This document shows, piece by piece, positions 31,876-39,751 of a stretch of 41,265 nucleotides of DNA. The DNA lies in NCBI GenBank assembly GCA_004293645.1, contig REAB01000062.1, forward strand, positions 1 through 41,265. Direction: 5' to 3'. The stretch is from Cytophagia bacterium. Its GTDB lineage: Bacteria > Bacteroidota > Bacteroidia > Cytophagales > Spirosomataceae. The translations under genes were made by a program, and so were the position numbers. Position 1 is the first letter of the stretch. Each line of letters begins with the position of its first letter. The notes beneath the pieces were generated by a model. It made no database searches. It was not told the origin of the DNA and worked only from the letters and a program-made list of their open reading frames with translations.

Positions 31876-34548
31876 ATGATTTCAAAAACCTACGCACCGC
31901 AAGAAATTGAAGCCAAATGGTACAAATATTGGTTAGAAAACAAATATTTTAGCTCAAAACCCAATCCCGACAAAGAGCCTTACACCATCGTGATTCCGCC
32001 GCCCAACGTAACGGGGCAGCTGCACATGGGCCACATGCTCAACAATACCATTCAAGACGTACTGACCCGCAAGGCGCGTATGCAAGGCCGCGAAGCCTGC
32101 TGGGTGCCTGGCACCGACCATGCCTCCATTGCCACCGAAGCCAAAGTAGTGGCCATGCTCAAAGAGCGCGGCATCAACAAAAAAGACCTCAGCCGCGAGG
32201 AGTTTTTGAAGTATGCCTACGAATGGAAAGACAAGTACGGCGGCATTATTTTGGAGCAACTCAAAAAACTCGGTGCTTCGTGCGACTGGGACCGCACCGA
32301 TTTTACGATGAACCCCAACTATTATGAGTCGGTGTTAGAAACTTTTGTAAAGCTCTACAACAAAGGTCAGATTTACCGTGGCGTGCGCATGGTAAACTGG
32401 GACCCGCAAGGCAAAACCGCCCTCTCAGACGAAGAAGTGATTTACAAAGACGTACAGTCGAAGTTGTATTATATTGAGTACAAAAGCCCCCCCGCCCCCG
32501 ATGGGGGGACTGTTTTAGCTCCCCCATCGGGGGCGGGGGGGGCTGTTGTTATAGCCACCACTCGCCCCGAAACCATCATGGCCGACGTGGCCATTTGCAT
32601 CAACCCCAACGACGAGCGGTATTTTCATTTGCACGGCAAAACGGTACGGATTCCGCTGATTGACCGCGAGATACCAATTATTTTGGACGAGTACGTAACG
32701 ATGGATTTTGGTACGGGCTGTTTGAAAGTTACCCCAGCCCACGATTTGAACGACTACCAACTGGGCATCAAACACAAGCTGCCCGTTATTGATATTCTGA
32801 ACGACGACGGCACGCTCAACGAAAAAGCGCAGATTTTGGTAGGCGAAGACCGATTCGTAGCTCGCAAAAAAATAGCCAAGATGCTCGCCGAAGCGGGGCA
32901 TTTGGTAAAAATCGAAGAGTACCAGTCGAACGTGGGAACGTCGGAACGCACGGGGGCGGTCATTGAGCCAAAACTGTCGTTGCAGTGGTTTTTGAAAATG
33001 GAAGAATTGGCCAAGCCCGCCCTCGAAAACGTGATGAACGACAACATCAAATTGTTTCCACCCAAATTCAAGAATACGTACCGAATTTGGATGGAAAACG
33101 TACACGATTGGTGCATTAGTCGGCAGTTGTGGTGGGGGCAGCAAATCCCTGCTTTTTATCTGCAAGATGGCACCATCATTGTGGCCAAAACCAAGCGCGA
33201 AGCCCTCCGCAAAGCCCAACACGAAATGCAACTTTTTGCCCTTACCGAAGAGGACCTCACCCAAGACCCCGATGTGTTGGACACGTGGTTTAGCTCGTGG
33301 CTGTGGCCAATTGCAGTATTTAACGGCATCAAAGAGCCTGATAACGAGGCTATTAATTACTATTACCCCACCAACGATTTAGTAACTGGACCCGATATTT
33401 TGTTTTTTTGGGTGGCACGTATGATTGTGGCGGGCTACGAATGGCGCGGCGAATTACCGTTCAAGAATGTGTATCTAACGGGCATTGTGCGCGATAAATT
33501 GGGGCGCAAAATGTCGAAACAACTCGGCAACTCGCCCGACCCGCTCGAATTGATTGAGAAGTTTGGAGCAGATGGCGTGCGAACGGGTATGTTGTTTTCG
33601 TCGGCGGCGGGCAACGATTTGCTTTTTGACGAAAAACTCTGCGAACAAGGCCGCAATTTTAGCAACAAAATCTGGAATGCGTTTCGATTGGTGAAAGGGT
33701 TAAGCCCCCTAACCCCCAGAGGGGGAACAATTTTAGCTCCCCCTCTGGGGGCGGGGGGGGCTGACCTTTGGTTTGCCTCAAAACTTAATGCCACCATTGC
33801 CGAAGTACACGACCATTTTGAGAAATTTCGCGTCTCGGACGCGCTGCAAAGCATCTATAAATTGATTTGGGACGATTTCTGTGGGCAATATCTCGAAATG
33901 ATCAAGCCTGGCTATGAGCAACCCATTGACGAGGCTACTTATCTCACTACCCTTGGTTTTTTTGAGCAACTCATGGCATTGACGCACCCATTTATGCCGT
34001 TTATTACCGAAGAAATTTGGCAAGAATTGCGCCCACGCGCCGAAAAAGCCAGTATTTGCGTGGCCGAATATCCACAAATGACAGAGGTAAACAATGCCAT
34101 TTTGACGGATTTTGAGCGACTTTTTGAGGTAGTTTCTAACGTGCGAAACCTCCGTAACACCAAAAGTATTAGTCCAAAAATTGAACTACCGCTGGCTATC
34201 AAAACCGAAAATACCGCTCTTTACCAATCACTCGAAGGTTTACTCCGAAAACTGGCCAATGTGTCGGCGGTGGCGTTTGTGAACGACCAAGCCCCCGGTA
34301 CTTCGTTTGTTATCAAGGGTGATGAGTTTTTTGTGGACTTGCCCGGCGAGGTGGACATGGAAGCCGAACGCGCCAATGCCCAGCAAGAACTGACTTATAT
34401 GCAGGGGTTTAAGCAGTCGGTAGAAGCCAAGCTGGCCAATGAGCGATTTGTGCAAAATGCCAAGCCCGAATTGGTAGAAAAAGAACGCCAAAAACTGGCC
34501 GATGCCGAAGCTAAAATTGCTACCTTACTGGAAGTGCTGGCGCGGTAA
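31876..34548 (+). CDS. valS: valine--tRNA ligase with two in-frame palindromic insertions
   Basis: This enzyme (890 aa) charges tRNA-Val and edits Thr. It has the class I HIGH-like PPPNVTGQLHMGHML, the catalytic KMSK in RKMSKQLGN, the editing-domain ATTRPET motif, WCISRQLWWGQQIPAFY, and a C-terminal coiled-coil arm (AERANAQQELTYMQGFKQSVEAKLANERF). Two palindromic elements add SPPAPDGG-(...)-APPSGAGGA at about residue 204, just before the editing motif ATTRPET, and SPLTPRGG-(...)-APPLGAGGA at about residue 610, between NKIWNAFRLVKG and the anticodon-binding helices. The enzyme is almost certainly essential, so both insertions must be tolerated. ATG 31876 is chosen because it starts MISKTYAPQEIEAKWYKYW; the long upstream in-frame extension has no homology. 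Confidence 0.96.
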   Translation: MISKTYAPQEIEAKWYKYWLENKYFSSKPNPDKEPYTIVIPPPNVTGQLHMGHMLNNTIQDVLTRKARMQGREACWVPGTDHASIATEAKVVAMLKERGINKKDLSREEFLKYAYEWKDKYGGIILEQLKKLGASCDWDRTDFTMNPNYYESVLETFVKLYNKGQIYRGVRMVNWDPQGKTALSDEEVIYKDVQSKLYYIEYKSPPAPDGGTVLAPPSGAGGAVVIATTRPETIMADVAICINPNDERYFHLHGKTVRIPLIDREIPIILDEYVTMDFGTGCLKVTPAHDLNDYQLGIKHKLPVIDILNDDGTLNEKAQILVGEDRFVARKKIAKMLAEAGHLVKIEEYQSNVGTSERTGAVIEPKLSLQWFLKMEELAKPALENVMNDNIKLFPPKFKNTYRIWMENVHDWCISRQLWWGQQIPAFYLQDGTIIVAKTKREALRKAQHEMQLFALTEEDLTQDPDVLDTWFSSWLWPIAVFNGIKEPDNEAINYYYPTNDLVTGPDILFFWVARMIVAGYEWRGELPFKNVYLTGIVRDKLGRKMSKQLGNSPDPLELIEKFGADGVRTGMLFSSAAGNDLLFDEKLCEQGRNFSNKIWNAFRLVKGLSPLTPRGGTILAPPLGAGGADLWFASKLNATIAEVHDHFEKFRVSDALQSIYKLIWDDFCGQYLEMIKPGYEQPIDEATYLTTLGFFEQLMALTHPFMPFITEEIWQELRPRAEKASICVAEYPQMTEVNNAILTDFERLFEVVSNVRNLRNTKSISPKIELPLAIKTENTALYQSLEGLLRKLANVSAVAFVNDQAPGTSFVIKGDEFFVDLPGEVDMEAERANAQQELTYMQGFKQSVEAKLANERFVQNAKPELVEKERQKLADAEAKIATLLEVLAR
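32485..32544. repeat. in-frame palindromic element 3 (valS)
   Basis: Arms 32485-32507 and 32521-32544 are complementary, apart from one extra G (7 C opposite 8 G), with a 13-nt loop that ends ttttagct. It is read as SPPAPDGGTVLAPPSGAGGA, in the same phase as elements 2 and 4. It lies at the entry to the valS editing domain. Confidence 0.9.
33703..33762. repeat. in-frame palindromic element 4 (valS)
   Basis: Left arm 33703-33725 (agccccctaacccccaga-ggggg) and right arm 33739-33762 (ccccctctgggggcgggggg-ggct). The outer part has diverged (taa opposite cggg) but the inner stem is perfect. Loop aacaattttagct, close to that of element 3. Read as SPLTPRGGTILAPPLGAGGA. The core aga/tct differs from gat/atc in element 2, a compensated change that keeps the stem. 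Confidence 0.9.
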
Positions 34549-34607
34549 ATACCCTGCGTAATTGCGCAGAGCAATTTGGTTCAATTTAGTCAACAAAAAC
34601 CTTTGGA

Positions 34608-35282
34608 ATGTCTTCTCACCACATTATACGCGACAAACAAGAACCTGCGCTGCTGATTGCCAACGGCGAATCGTGCAGCTTTGAGCTCATGGGGCAGTTG
34701 TTGGAATGGTCGCCGTTTGTGGTGGTACTTGACGGGGCCGCCCAGCGAGTCCTTGATTTGGGTATTAAAATAGACGTACTTCTGGGCGACTTCGACCACA
34801 ATTTTGACCCGCAACGGATGCTCCAGCAGCAGTTTCCGATGGAGATTGTGCATACGCCCGACCAAGATAAGACCGATTTGGAGAAAGGAATTGAGTTTTT
34901 GATAGCGCGGGGGTTTCCTGCCGTTAATATAGTGTGGGCTACTGGCCGCCGCGCCGACCATACTTTGGCCAACATTACCAACGTAGTGCGTTACAAAAAC
35001 AACCTCAAAGTGGTAATATTTGACGACTACTCTAAAATTTTTCCGTTGGTTGGTTCGTTTGAGAAATGGTACGTGGCTGGTACGGCCATTTCGTTGCTAC
35101 CAGTAGGCGAGGTAAAAGGCATTGTTACCGAAGGTTTGAAATACAACCTCCACCACGAAACCCTCAAATTGGGCTACCGAAGCGGCAACAGCAACGAAGC
35201 TGCCCAAGACGGGTTTGTAAAAGTAAGTAGCACCTCGGGCGATTTGCTCATTATGGAGTGCTGGGACAACCCAAACCATTGA
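34608..35282 (+). CDS. thiN: thiamine pyrophosphokinase
   Basis: It makes thiamine diphosphate from thiamine and ATP. The 224-aa protein shows the family order: PALLIANGE, VVVLDGAAQRVLDLGIKIDVLLGDFD (the catalytic GDFD), IVHTPDQDKTDLEKGIEFL (DKTD motif), VWATGRRADHTLANI (substrate/ATP loop), and a C-terminal binding domain (TAISLLPVGEVKGIVTEGLKYNL). It lies 59 nt after valS and 3 nt before a small TPR protein gene. No thiamine riboswitch was seen upstream. Confidence 0.92.
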   Translation: MSSHHIIRDKQEPALLIANGESCSFELMGQLLEWSPFVVVLDGAAQRVLDLGIKIDVLLGDFDHNFDPQRMLQQQFPMEIVHTPDQDKTDLEKGIEFLIARGFPAVNIVWATGRRADHTLANITNVVRYKNNLKVVIFDDYSKIFPLVGSFEKWYVAGTAISLLPVGEVKGIVTEGLKYNLHHETLKLGYRSGNSNEAAQDGFVKVSSTSGDLLIMECWDNPNH

Positions 35283-35285
35283 TGT

Positions 35286-35612
35286 ATGACTACAAACCGA
35301 CTAACGCTGCTGCACCAATTTTATGAAGAAGACCCCACCGACCCATTTAACGGGTATGCCTTGGCCTTAGAATATGTGAACCAAAACCCCGAACAGGCAC
35401 AGTTTTATTTCGACCAATTGCTCACCAATCACGCCAATTATCTGCCCACTTACTACCACGCGGCGGCACTTTATGCCGAATTACAACAGCCACAACAAGC
35501 CCAAATACTTTACAAAAAAGGCATGGAATTGGCGCAAAATCAACAACAAATCAGGACTTTTCAAGAGCTACAACGGGCATTGAGAGCATTGGAAGACGAA
35601 AATGAATGGTAA
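35286..35612 (+). CDS. small TPR protein
   Basis: This 108-aa cytoplasmic protein is made of about two and a half TPR units: DPFNGYALALEYVNQNPEQAQFYFDQLLTNHANY and LPTYYHAAALYAELQQPQQAQILYKKGMELAQNQ. Such short TPR proteins are common in Bacteroidota next to housekeeping genes; no function is known. It begins 3 nt after the thiamine pyrophosphokinase stop and is surely cotranscribed with it. Confidence 0.75.
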   Translation: MTTNRLTLLHQFYEEDPTDPFNGYALALEYVNQNPEQAQFYFDQLLTNHANYLPTYYHAAALYAELQQPQQAQILYKKGMELAQNQQQIRTFQELQRALRALEDENEW

Positions 35613-35628
35613 CTATTAATCAACCCAA

Positions 35629-37092
35629 ATGATGAAAAAAAGACTTCTTGTAATGGTTTGTGTGGGCATGGCCAGTGTGGCATGGGCGCAAACTCCCACG
35701 GCACGGCTGATGTTTGAAATAGACACGGTATATAGAAAAAGTACCGTTTTGCTCAATAGCTTGGAAATCAAATACCAACCTGCCCCCAGTATTGGCCTGA
35801 GCGATGTCCAAATTGGCGAGTACCACATCAACCGAACTACCCTGCTGGTGCCCGTGGCCAAGCCGCAACTTTTCAACCTTATTTTGCCACCCATGCCAGG
35901 CCGCAGCCCCAAACAGGTGCAGCTTTTTGTGCGCCCCAACGACCAGCTTAAAATTATCGTAAAAGCCGACGGCAATGTGGCGTTTGAGGGAGAAACGGCG
36001 ACCTATCAGCAATTTTTGGAAGATAATTTTTCGGAAAAAATATATGCTTATTTGCCCGCACTGGGCTATAATGCCACCAAACCCCAAAACCCGCAGGTGT
36101 TGCGGGGCATGGATAGTTTGCAGCAAGTTCGCCAAAAACGATACAGCACCCTCAAAGCCAGTGGTATAAATTCCGAATTTGACACTTTTTTGCAGGCCAT
36201 TTTGATGATTGAACCCTACAAAATTCAAAATTTGGTGGCGGCCAAAGAAAACCATTCGGGGGGGCAATTGCGGCTCACGCAGGCCCAAGACCAAGCCCTC
36301 AAACGCTATACCCTCGACAATTTTAAACTCTTGCCCGACGATGCCTTGCTTTATCAGGGCTATCGCAGTGAGTTGAAGCAGTATGTTACCATCAAAACCG
36401 TAGAAAAACACCCGCTCAATGCCACGCCGCCCTTCGAGCTCAGCTCTGCTGGACTTCAATATGCCTACCAACTTACCGACGAGCTACTCCGCGATTATCC
36501 GCGCCAGCGCGAATATTTGCTCACTTACTGGCTCGACTACGCCACCACGCTCACCAACGACACCCAGACTGCCCCCGCGCTGCTCGCCGACTACCGCCTG
36601 CGTTATCCAAAATCTGAATTGATTGGTTTTTTTGACCAAACCTTAAAGGCTAAATCAAAGCTGACACTGGCCGAATTAGCCCCCGATTTTAGCCTCCGTA
36701 ACCGCGATAGCATACCAGTAACGTTGCGGAGTTTGATGGGAAAACCCGTTTTGCTCATTTTTTGCTACAACTTGCGCCAGCACGAACTGTTGATGAAGCC
36801 CTTGGAAGAAAAATACGGGAAACGCATGACGTTTTTGTACGTCAATGTTACGCCCAGTATATCGTTTGAATCTTGGCGGAGCGTAATGTCGGCCCCGCGC
36901 GTGGGCGTGGAGCAACTGTACGCCACCGAAGCCGAAACCGAACAGTTGAAAAACAATTATTGGGGCACAATGGCCTATCCGTTTGTGCTGCTCGATGCCG
37001 TTGGCAAGGTAGCCCGCCGCTGGATTCCGCAAGAATTTCCTGACAACAAAACCCTGCAAAAAGAAGTAAATGGCTTGATGGGAGTGAAGTAA
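35629..37092 (+). CDS. secreted thioredoxin-fold (TlpA-like) protein without CXXC
   Basis: This 487-aa protein has a signal peptide (MMKKRLLVMVCVGMASVAWAQ), a long N-terminal region of about 320 residues as in Bacteroidota TlpA/AhpC-TSA-type proteins with a DUF4369-like part, and a C-terminal thioredoxin-like fold (about 345-487): LAPDFSLRNRDSIPVTLRSLMGKPVLLIFCYNLRQHELLMKPLEEKYG. The usual WCxxC is replaced by FCYNLRQ, with only one Cys, so disulfide exchange is unlikely. The fold and cis-Pro region (MAYPFVLLD) are kept. It probably acts by binding rather than redox, or with a different partner Cys. It lies 16 nt after the small TPR gene. Confidence 0.82.
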   Translation: MMKKRLLVMVCVGMASVAWAQTPTARLMFEIDTVYRKSTVLLNSLEIKYQPAPSIGLSDVQIGEYHINRTTLLVPVAKPQLFNLILPPMPGRSPKQVQLFVRPNDQLKIIVKADGNVAFEGETATYQQFLEDNFSEKIYAYLPALGYNATKPQNPQVLRGMDSLQQVRQKRYSTLKASGINSEFDTFLQAILMIEPYKIQNLVAAKENHSGGQLRLTQAQDQALKRYTLDNFKLLPDDALLYQGYRSELKQYVTIKTVEKHPLNATPPFELSSAGLQYAYQLTDELLRDYPRQREYLLTYWLDYATTLTNDTQTAPALLADYRLRYPKSELIGFFDQTLKAKSKLTLAELAPDFSLRNRDSIPVTLRSLMGKPVLLIFCYNLRQHELLMKPLEEKYGKRMTFLYVNVTPSISFESWRSVMSAPRVGVEQLYATEAETEQLKNNYWGTMAYPFVLLDAVGKVARRWIPQEFPDNKTLQKEVNGLMGVK

Positions 37093-37305
37093 AGTTTGCC
37101 TTCTCAAAAAGCGGGGTAAAACTTATTTGAGATTAAATTTGCATTTTTGTTGATTGGTAAAAATGTCAAGATTTTATTTTGGCATTGGCCCGTAAAATGC
37201 AGAAATTCAGTGTGTCGCTTATGTACAAAAAAAACATTCTCACTTTTGAGTAAACACCAAACCCATAGCCTTTTTACCCATACTCCATAAAACCATACCC
37301 CTTCT

Positions 37306-38244
37306 ATGTCTTCCTATATTTTGAAAAGACGCAATTTCTTAAAAAGTGCCTTCGGTTTTGGGGGAGCAATGGCCTTGGGCGAGTGGCCGTTTGAGGCCCT
37401 GGCCGACACCAACGCCGCTGCTGTGCAAGTTACTATTTTGCACACCAACGACGTACACAGCCGACTCGACCCTTTTCCCAAAAACGACCCCCGACTCGCG
37501 GGGCGTGGTGGCGTGGCCAATCGTGCGCGACTGATTGGGCAGATTCGGGAGCAAACGCCCCATGTGCTGCTTTTTGACGCGGGCGATGTGTTTCAGGGAA
37601 CACCTTATTTTAATTTTTACAAAGGCAAACCCGAAATCGAATTGATGAGTTTGATGGGCTACGATGCCGTAACGATGGGCAACCACGATTTCGACGGTGG
37701 CATTGAACTTTATGCCGAACAAATTAAAAAATACGCCAATTTTGAAGTACTGGTGGCCAATTATGACTTTACCAATACCCCGCTCCAATCCATTGCCAAG
37801 CCATATAAGATATTCAAAATCAAAGGGTTACGGGTTGGGGTTTTTGGGCTGGGCATCAACCCCCAAGGACTGATTCCCGACAAATTGTTTGGTGGAACGC
37901 AATACCTCAACCCCATTCAGAAGGCCAACGAAACCGCCGCTTTTTTGCGCAACGAACAAAAATGCAGCTTGGTAATATGCCTCTCGCATTTGGGCTACAA
38001 AATGGGAAAAGACGAGCCGTCTGATTTGGTGTTGGCCGCTCAATCCAAAAACATTGACCTCATCATTGGCGGCCATACCCACACGTTTCTCAACAAACCC
38101 GAAGTAGTAAAAGACCTCAACGGCCAGCCTGTTTTGGTAAATCAAGTAGGGTGGGGGGGAGTCAATGTGGGGCGGTTAGATTTTACTTTTGACCGTATTT
38201 CCAAGCAGTTGTTCATGGAAAGCCAAAGTTTACCCGTGTCTTAG
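37306..38244 (+). CDS. Tat-exported metallophosphatase (5'-nucleotidase type)
   Basis: This 312-aa protein carries a twin-arginine signal (LKRRNFLKSAFGFGGAMALG), so it is exported folded. The calcineurin-like core has all metal motifs: TILHTNDVHSRL (Asp/His), LLFDAGDVFQGTPYF, TMGNHDFDGG, SHLGY and GGHTHTF. It lacks the C-terminal 5'-nucleotidase substrate domain found in the long UshA type, as is usual in the Bacteroidota two-gene arrangement; the second gene is not present here. It probably hydrolyses periplasmic nucleotides or related phosphates. It converges with the EEP gene, leaving 7 nt between stops. Confidence 0.9.
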   Translation: MSSYILKRRNFLKSAFGFGGAMALGEWPFEALADTNAAAVQVTILHTNDVHSRLDPFPKNDPRLAGRGGVANRARLIGQIREQTPHVLLFDAGDVFQGTPYFNFYKGKPEIELMSLMGYDAVTMGNHDFDGGIELYAEQIKKYANFEVLVANYDFTNTPLQSIAKPYKIFKIKGLRVGVFGLGINPQGLIPDKLFGGTQYLNPIQKANETAAFLRNEQKCSLVICLSHLGYKMGKDEPSDLVLAAQSKNIDLIIGGHTHTFLNKPEVVKDLNGQPVLVNQVGWGGVNVGRLDFTFDRISKQLFMESQSLPVS

Positions 38245-38251
38245 TGGTGGC

Positions 38252-39019
38252 TCATTTGATTTCATAAGTAGCCAAAACGGGAAAATGGTCGGAGGTATTG
38301 GGTTCGTACAAAACGGTATAATCGAGCAGTTTGAGCGGCAGGCGGGGCAGTGTCCAGCAATAATCGTAGCGCATCTCGTCGGGAATATACGTATGAGCAG
38401 CTGTGCCTGTGCCCGCGTCGGTCCAATATTTGTGCATCACTTCCAGCTCGTGGTCAATGGGCGGTGCGCTGAAATCACCCACCAACAGCACGGGCTGAAT
38501 GCTATATTGCAATGCTTCATTGACTACGGCGGCCTGCAAACCTCGGTTGAACGACGACAAATCGTCAAGTTGCGTGGTACAAAATCGGAGGTACTTGTTT
38601 TGCGGCAACTGCACCAACGCGCACATCAGCACGCGCCCCCGCGTGGAGTCGGGGTTGGGGAGTTTGAGCTGCTGCATGCCTTCTATTGGGTGAAGCGACA
38701 AAATGCCCACGCCCGTGTTGCCACTCTGATAAACGTGGGCGGGGGCAAAATAAGAATCATAGCCCGTGAGCAGCGACAAAATACGCATCTGATTGAGTTT
38801 GCCCGAGCCAACTGCTCCACTATCAACGCCTTGAATGGCCACCAAGTCGGGTTTGTGTTTTTTGATTAACGCCACCACCCGCAATAAATTGGTCGTACCT
38901 TTGCTCGAAACTCCGTGATTAATGCTGTATGTCAATATTTTCAACTGCACAGGTTTGGGCTTTTGCGCGGTTGTGGGTACATTCCAAAATAGGTATAAAA
39001 ACAGGATAGTGTAGCGCAC
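38252..39019 (-). CDS. EEP-family (endonuclease/exonuclease/phosphatase) protein with degenerate active site
   Basis: This 255-aa protein starts with GTG (preferred because a promoter box lies 20 nt upstream) and has a signal peptide (MRYTILFLYLFWNVPTTAQ). The fold order is that of the EEP family, but the catalytic residues are changed: LTYSINHG where Asn is usual (residue 32), LVAIQGVDSG where the metal-binding Glu is replaced by Gly (residue 64, codon GGC), RFCTTQLDDL where THLD is usual, and LLVGDFSAPP instead of GDFN. The final SDHFPV is kept. Since four of five motifs are altered but the reading frame is intact, it is probably a non-catalytic binding protein. Confidence 0.85.
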   Translation of the reverse strand: MRYTILFLYLFWNVPTTAQKPKPVQLKILTYSINHGVSSKGTTNLLRVVALIKKHKPDLVAIQGVDSGAVGSGKLNQMRILSLLTGYDSYFAPAHVYQSGNTGVGILSLHPIEGMQQLKLPNPDSTRGRVLMCALVQLPQNKYLRFCTTQLDDLSSFNRGLQAAVVNEALQYSIQPVLLVGDFSAPPIDHELEVMHKYWTDAGTGTAAHTYIPDEMRYDYCWTLPRLPLKLLDYTVLYEPNTSDHFPVLATYEIK

Positions 39020-39039
39020 AGATTGATTGGCTGATGGGG

Positions 39040-39047
39040 CAAATATA
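39040..39047 (-). promoter_or_regulatory. -7 box of the EEP gene
   Basis: Minus strand TATATTTG, 20 nt upstream of the GTG at 39019. This supports the GTG as the true start. The leader would be about 13 nt. Confidence 0.5.
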
Positions 39048-39094
39048 CGTCAAGAACAGAAAAGTAGGGAATAACAAAACGTAAATATCGAAAA

Positions 39095-39604
39095 ATGAAA
39101 AGAATGTTATTGATTTTTGGAATGACTTTGGTAGCCATTGGAGGCTTTGCCCAACGCCGCGATTCGGTTTATTTTGAACCACTCCAACGCACTGATTTAA
39201 AACCTATTGTGATAGATGGAGCGCGTTATTTTTACGGTAGCCAGCGACTCAAAAATGCCTACTCACTCGAAATACCGTTTTATGACCTCAACGACCCCGA
39301 AGTGAACCGAAACTTTAAGCAGTTCAAAACCTTGCGCACCGTGGGCAGTGTACTTGGGTTTGCACCCACGGTTTATTTTGTGTATAACCTCAGTGGCGGT
39401 GCTTACAACGGTGGGGCTTTCTGGACTATTTATTCGGCAGGGGTGGTGGGCACTGTGTTATGCAATTTGCTGGCCGAAAACAAAATGCGGTTTGCGGTGC
39501 GGGCTTTCAATTTGGGCATTACGCGCCACCGCGTGGGTCTTTCGGTGCAGCCATTACCCCACCAAAACACAGCTTGGGGCATAGCCTATCGGGTTGGATT
39601 TTGA
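39095..39604 (+). CDS. hypothetical exported/membrane protein
   Basis: This 169-aa protein has a signal peptide (MKRMLLIFGMTLVAIGGFAQ), a soluble part rich in aromatic residues (DSVYFEPLQRTDLKPIVIDGARYFYGSQRL), two hydrophobic segments (TVGSVLGFAPTVYFVYNLSG and TIYSAGVVGTVLCNLL) and an end in HRVGLSVQPLPHQNTAWGIAYRVGF that could be an outer-membrane strand. I do not recognise a family. It is divergent from the EEP gene and is followed 147 nt later by the polytopic membrane protein. Confidence 0.6.
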   Translation: MKRMLLIFGMTLVAIGGFAQRRDSVYFEPLQRTDLKPIVIDGARYFYGSQRLKNAYSLEIPFYDLNDPEVNRNFKQFKTLRTVGSVLGFAPTVYFVYNLSGGAYNGGAFWTIYSAGVVGTVLCNLLAENKMRFAVRAFNLGITRHRVGLSVQPLPHQNTAWGIAYRVGF

Positions 39605-39751
39605 TTATTTTAGTAGCACAAAACAGCATCCTGATTTTGGATATGACCCGTCTATTTTAAATTAAAACCAAATGATTGAAAATATTCTGTGCAACTTTAT
39701 GGGTATAAAACTCATCAAGTTGTTGTGAAGAATAACAAACCTTAAAAAAAC

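Noticed and set aside
34553..34580. Small hairpin ctgcg/cgcag after valS
   Set aside because: Only 5 bp of stem and no U-tract, so not a credible terminator.
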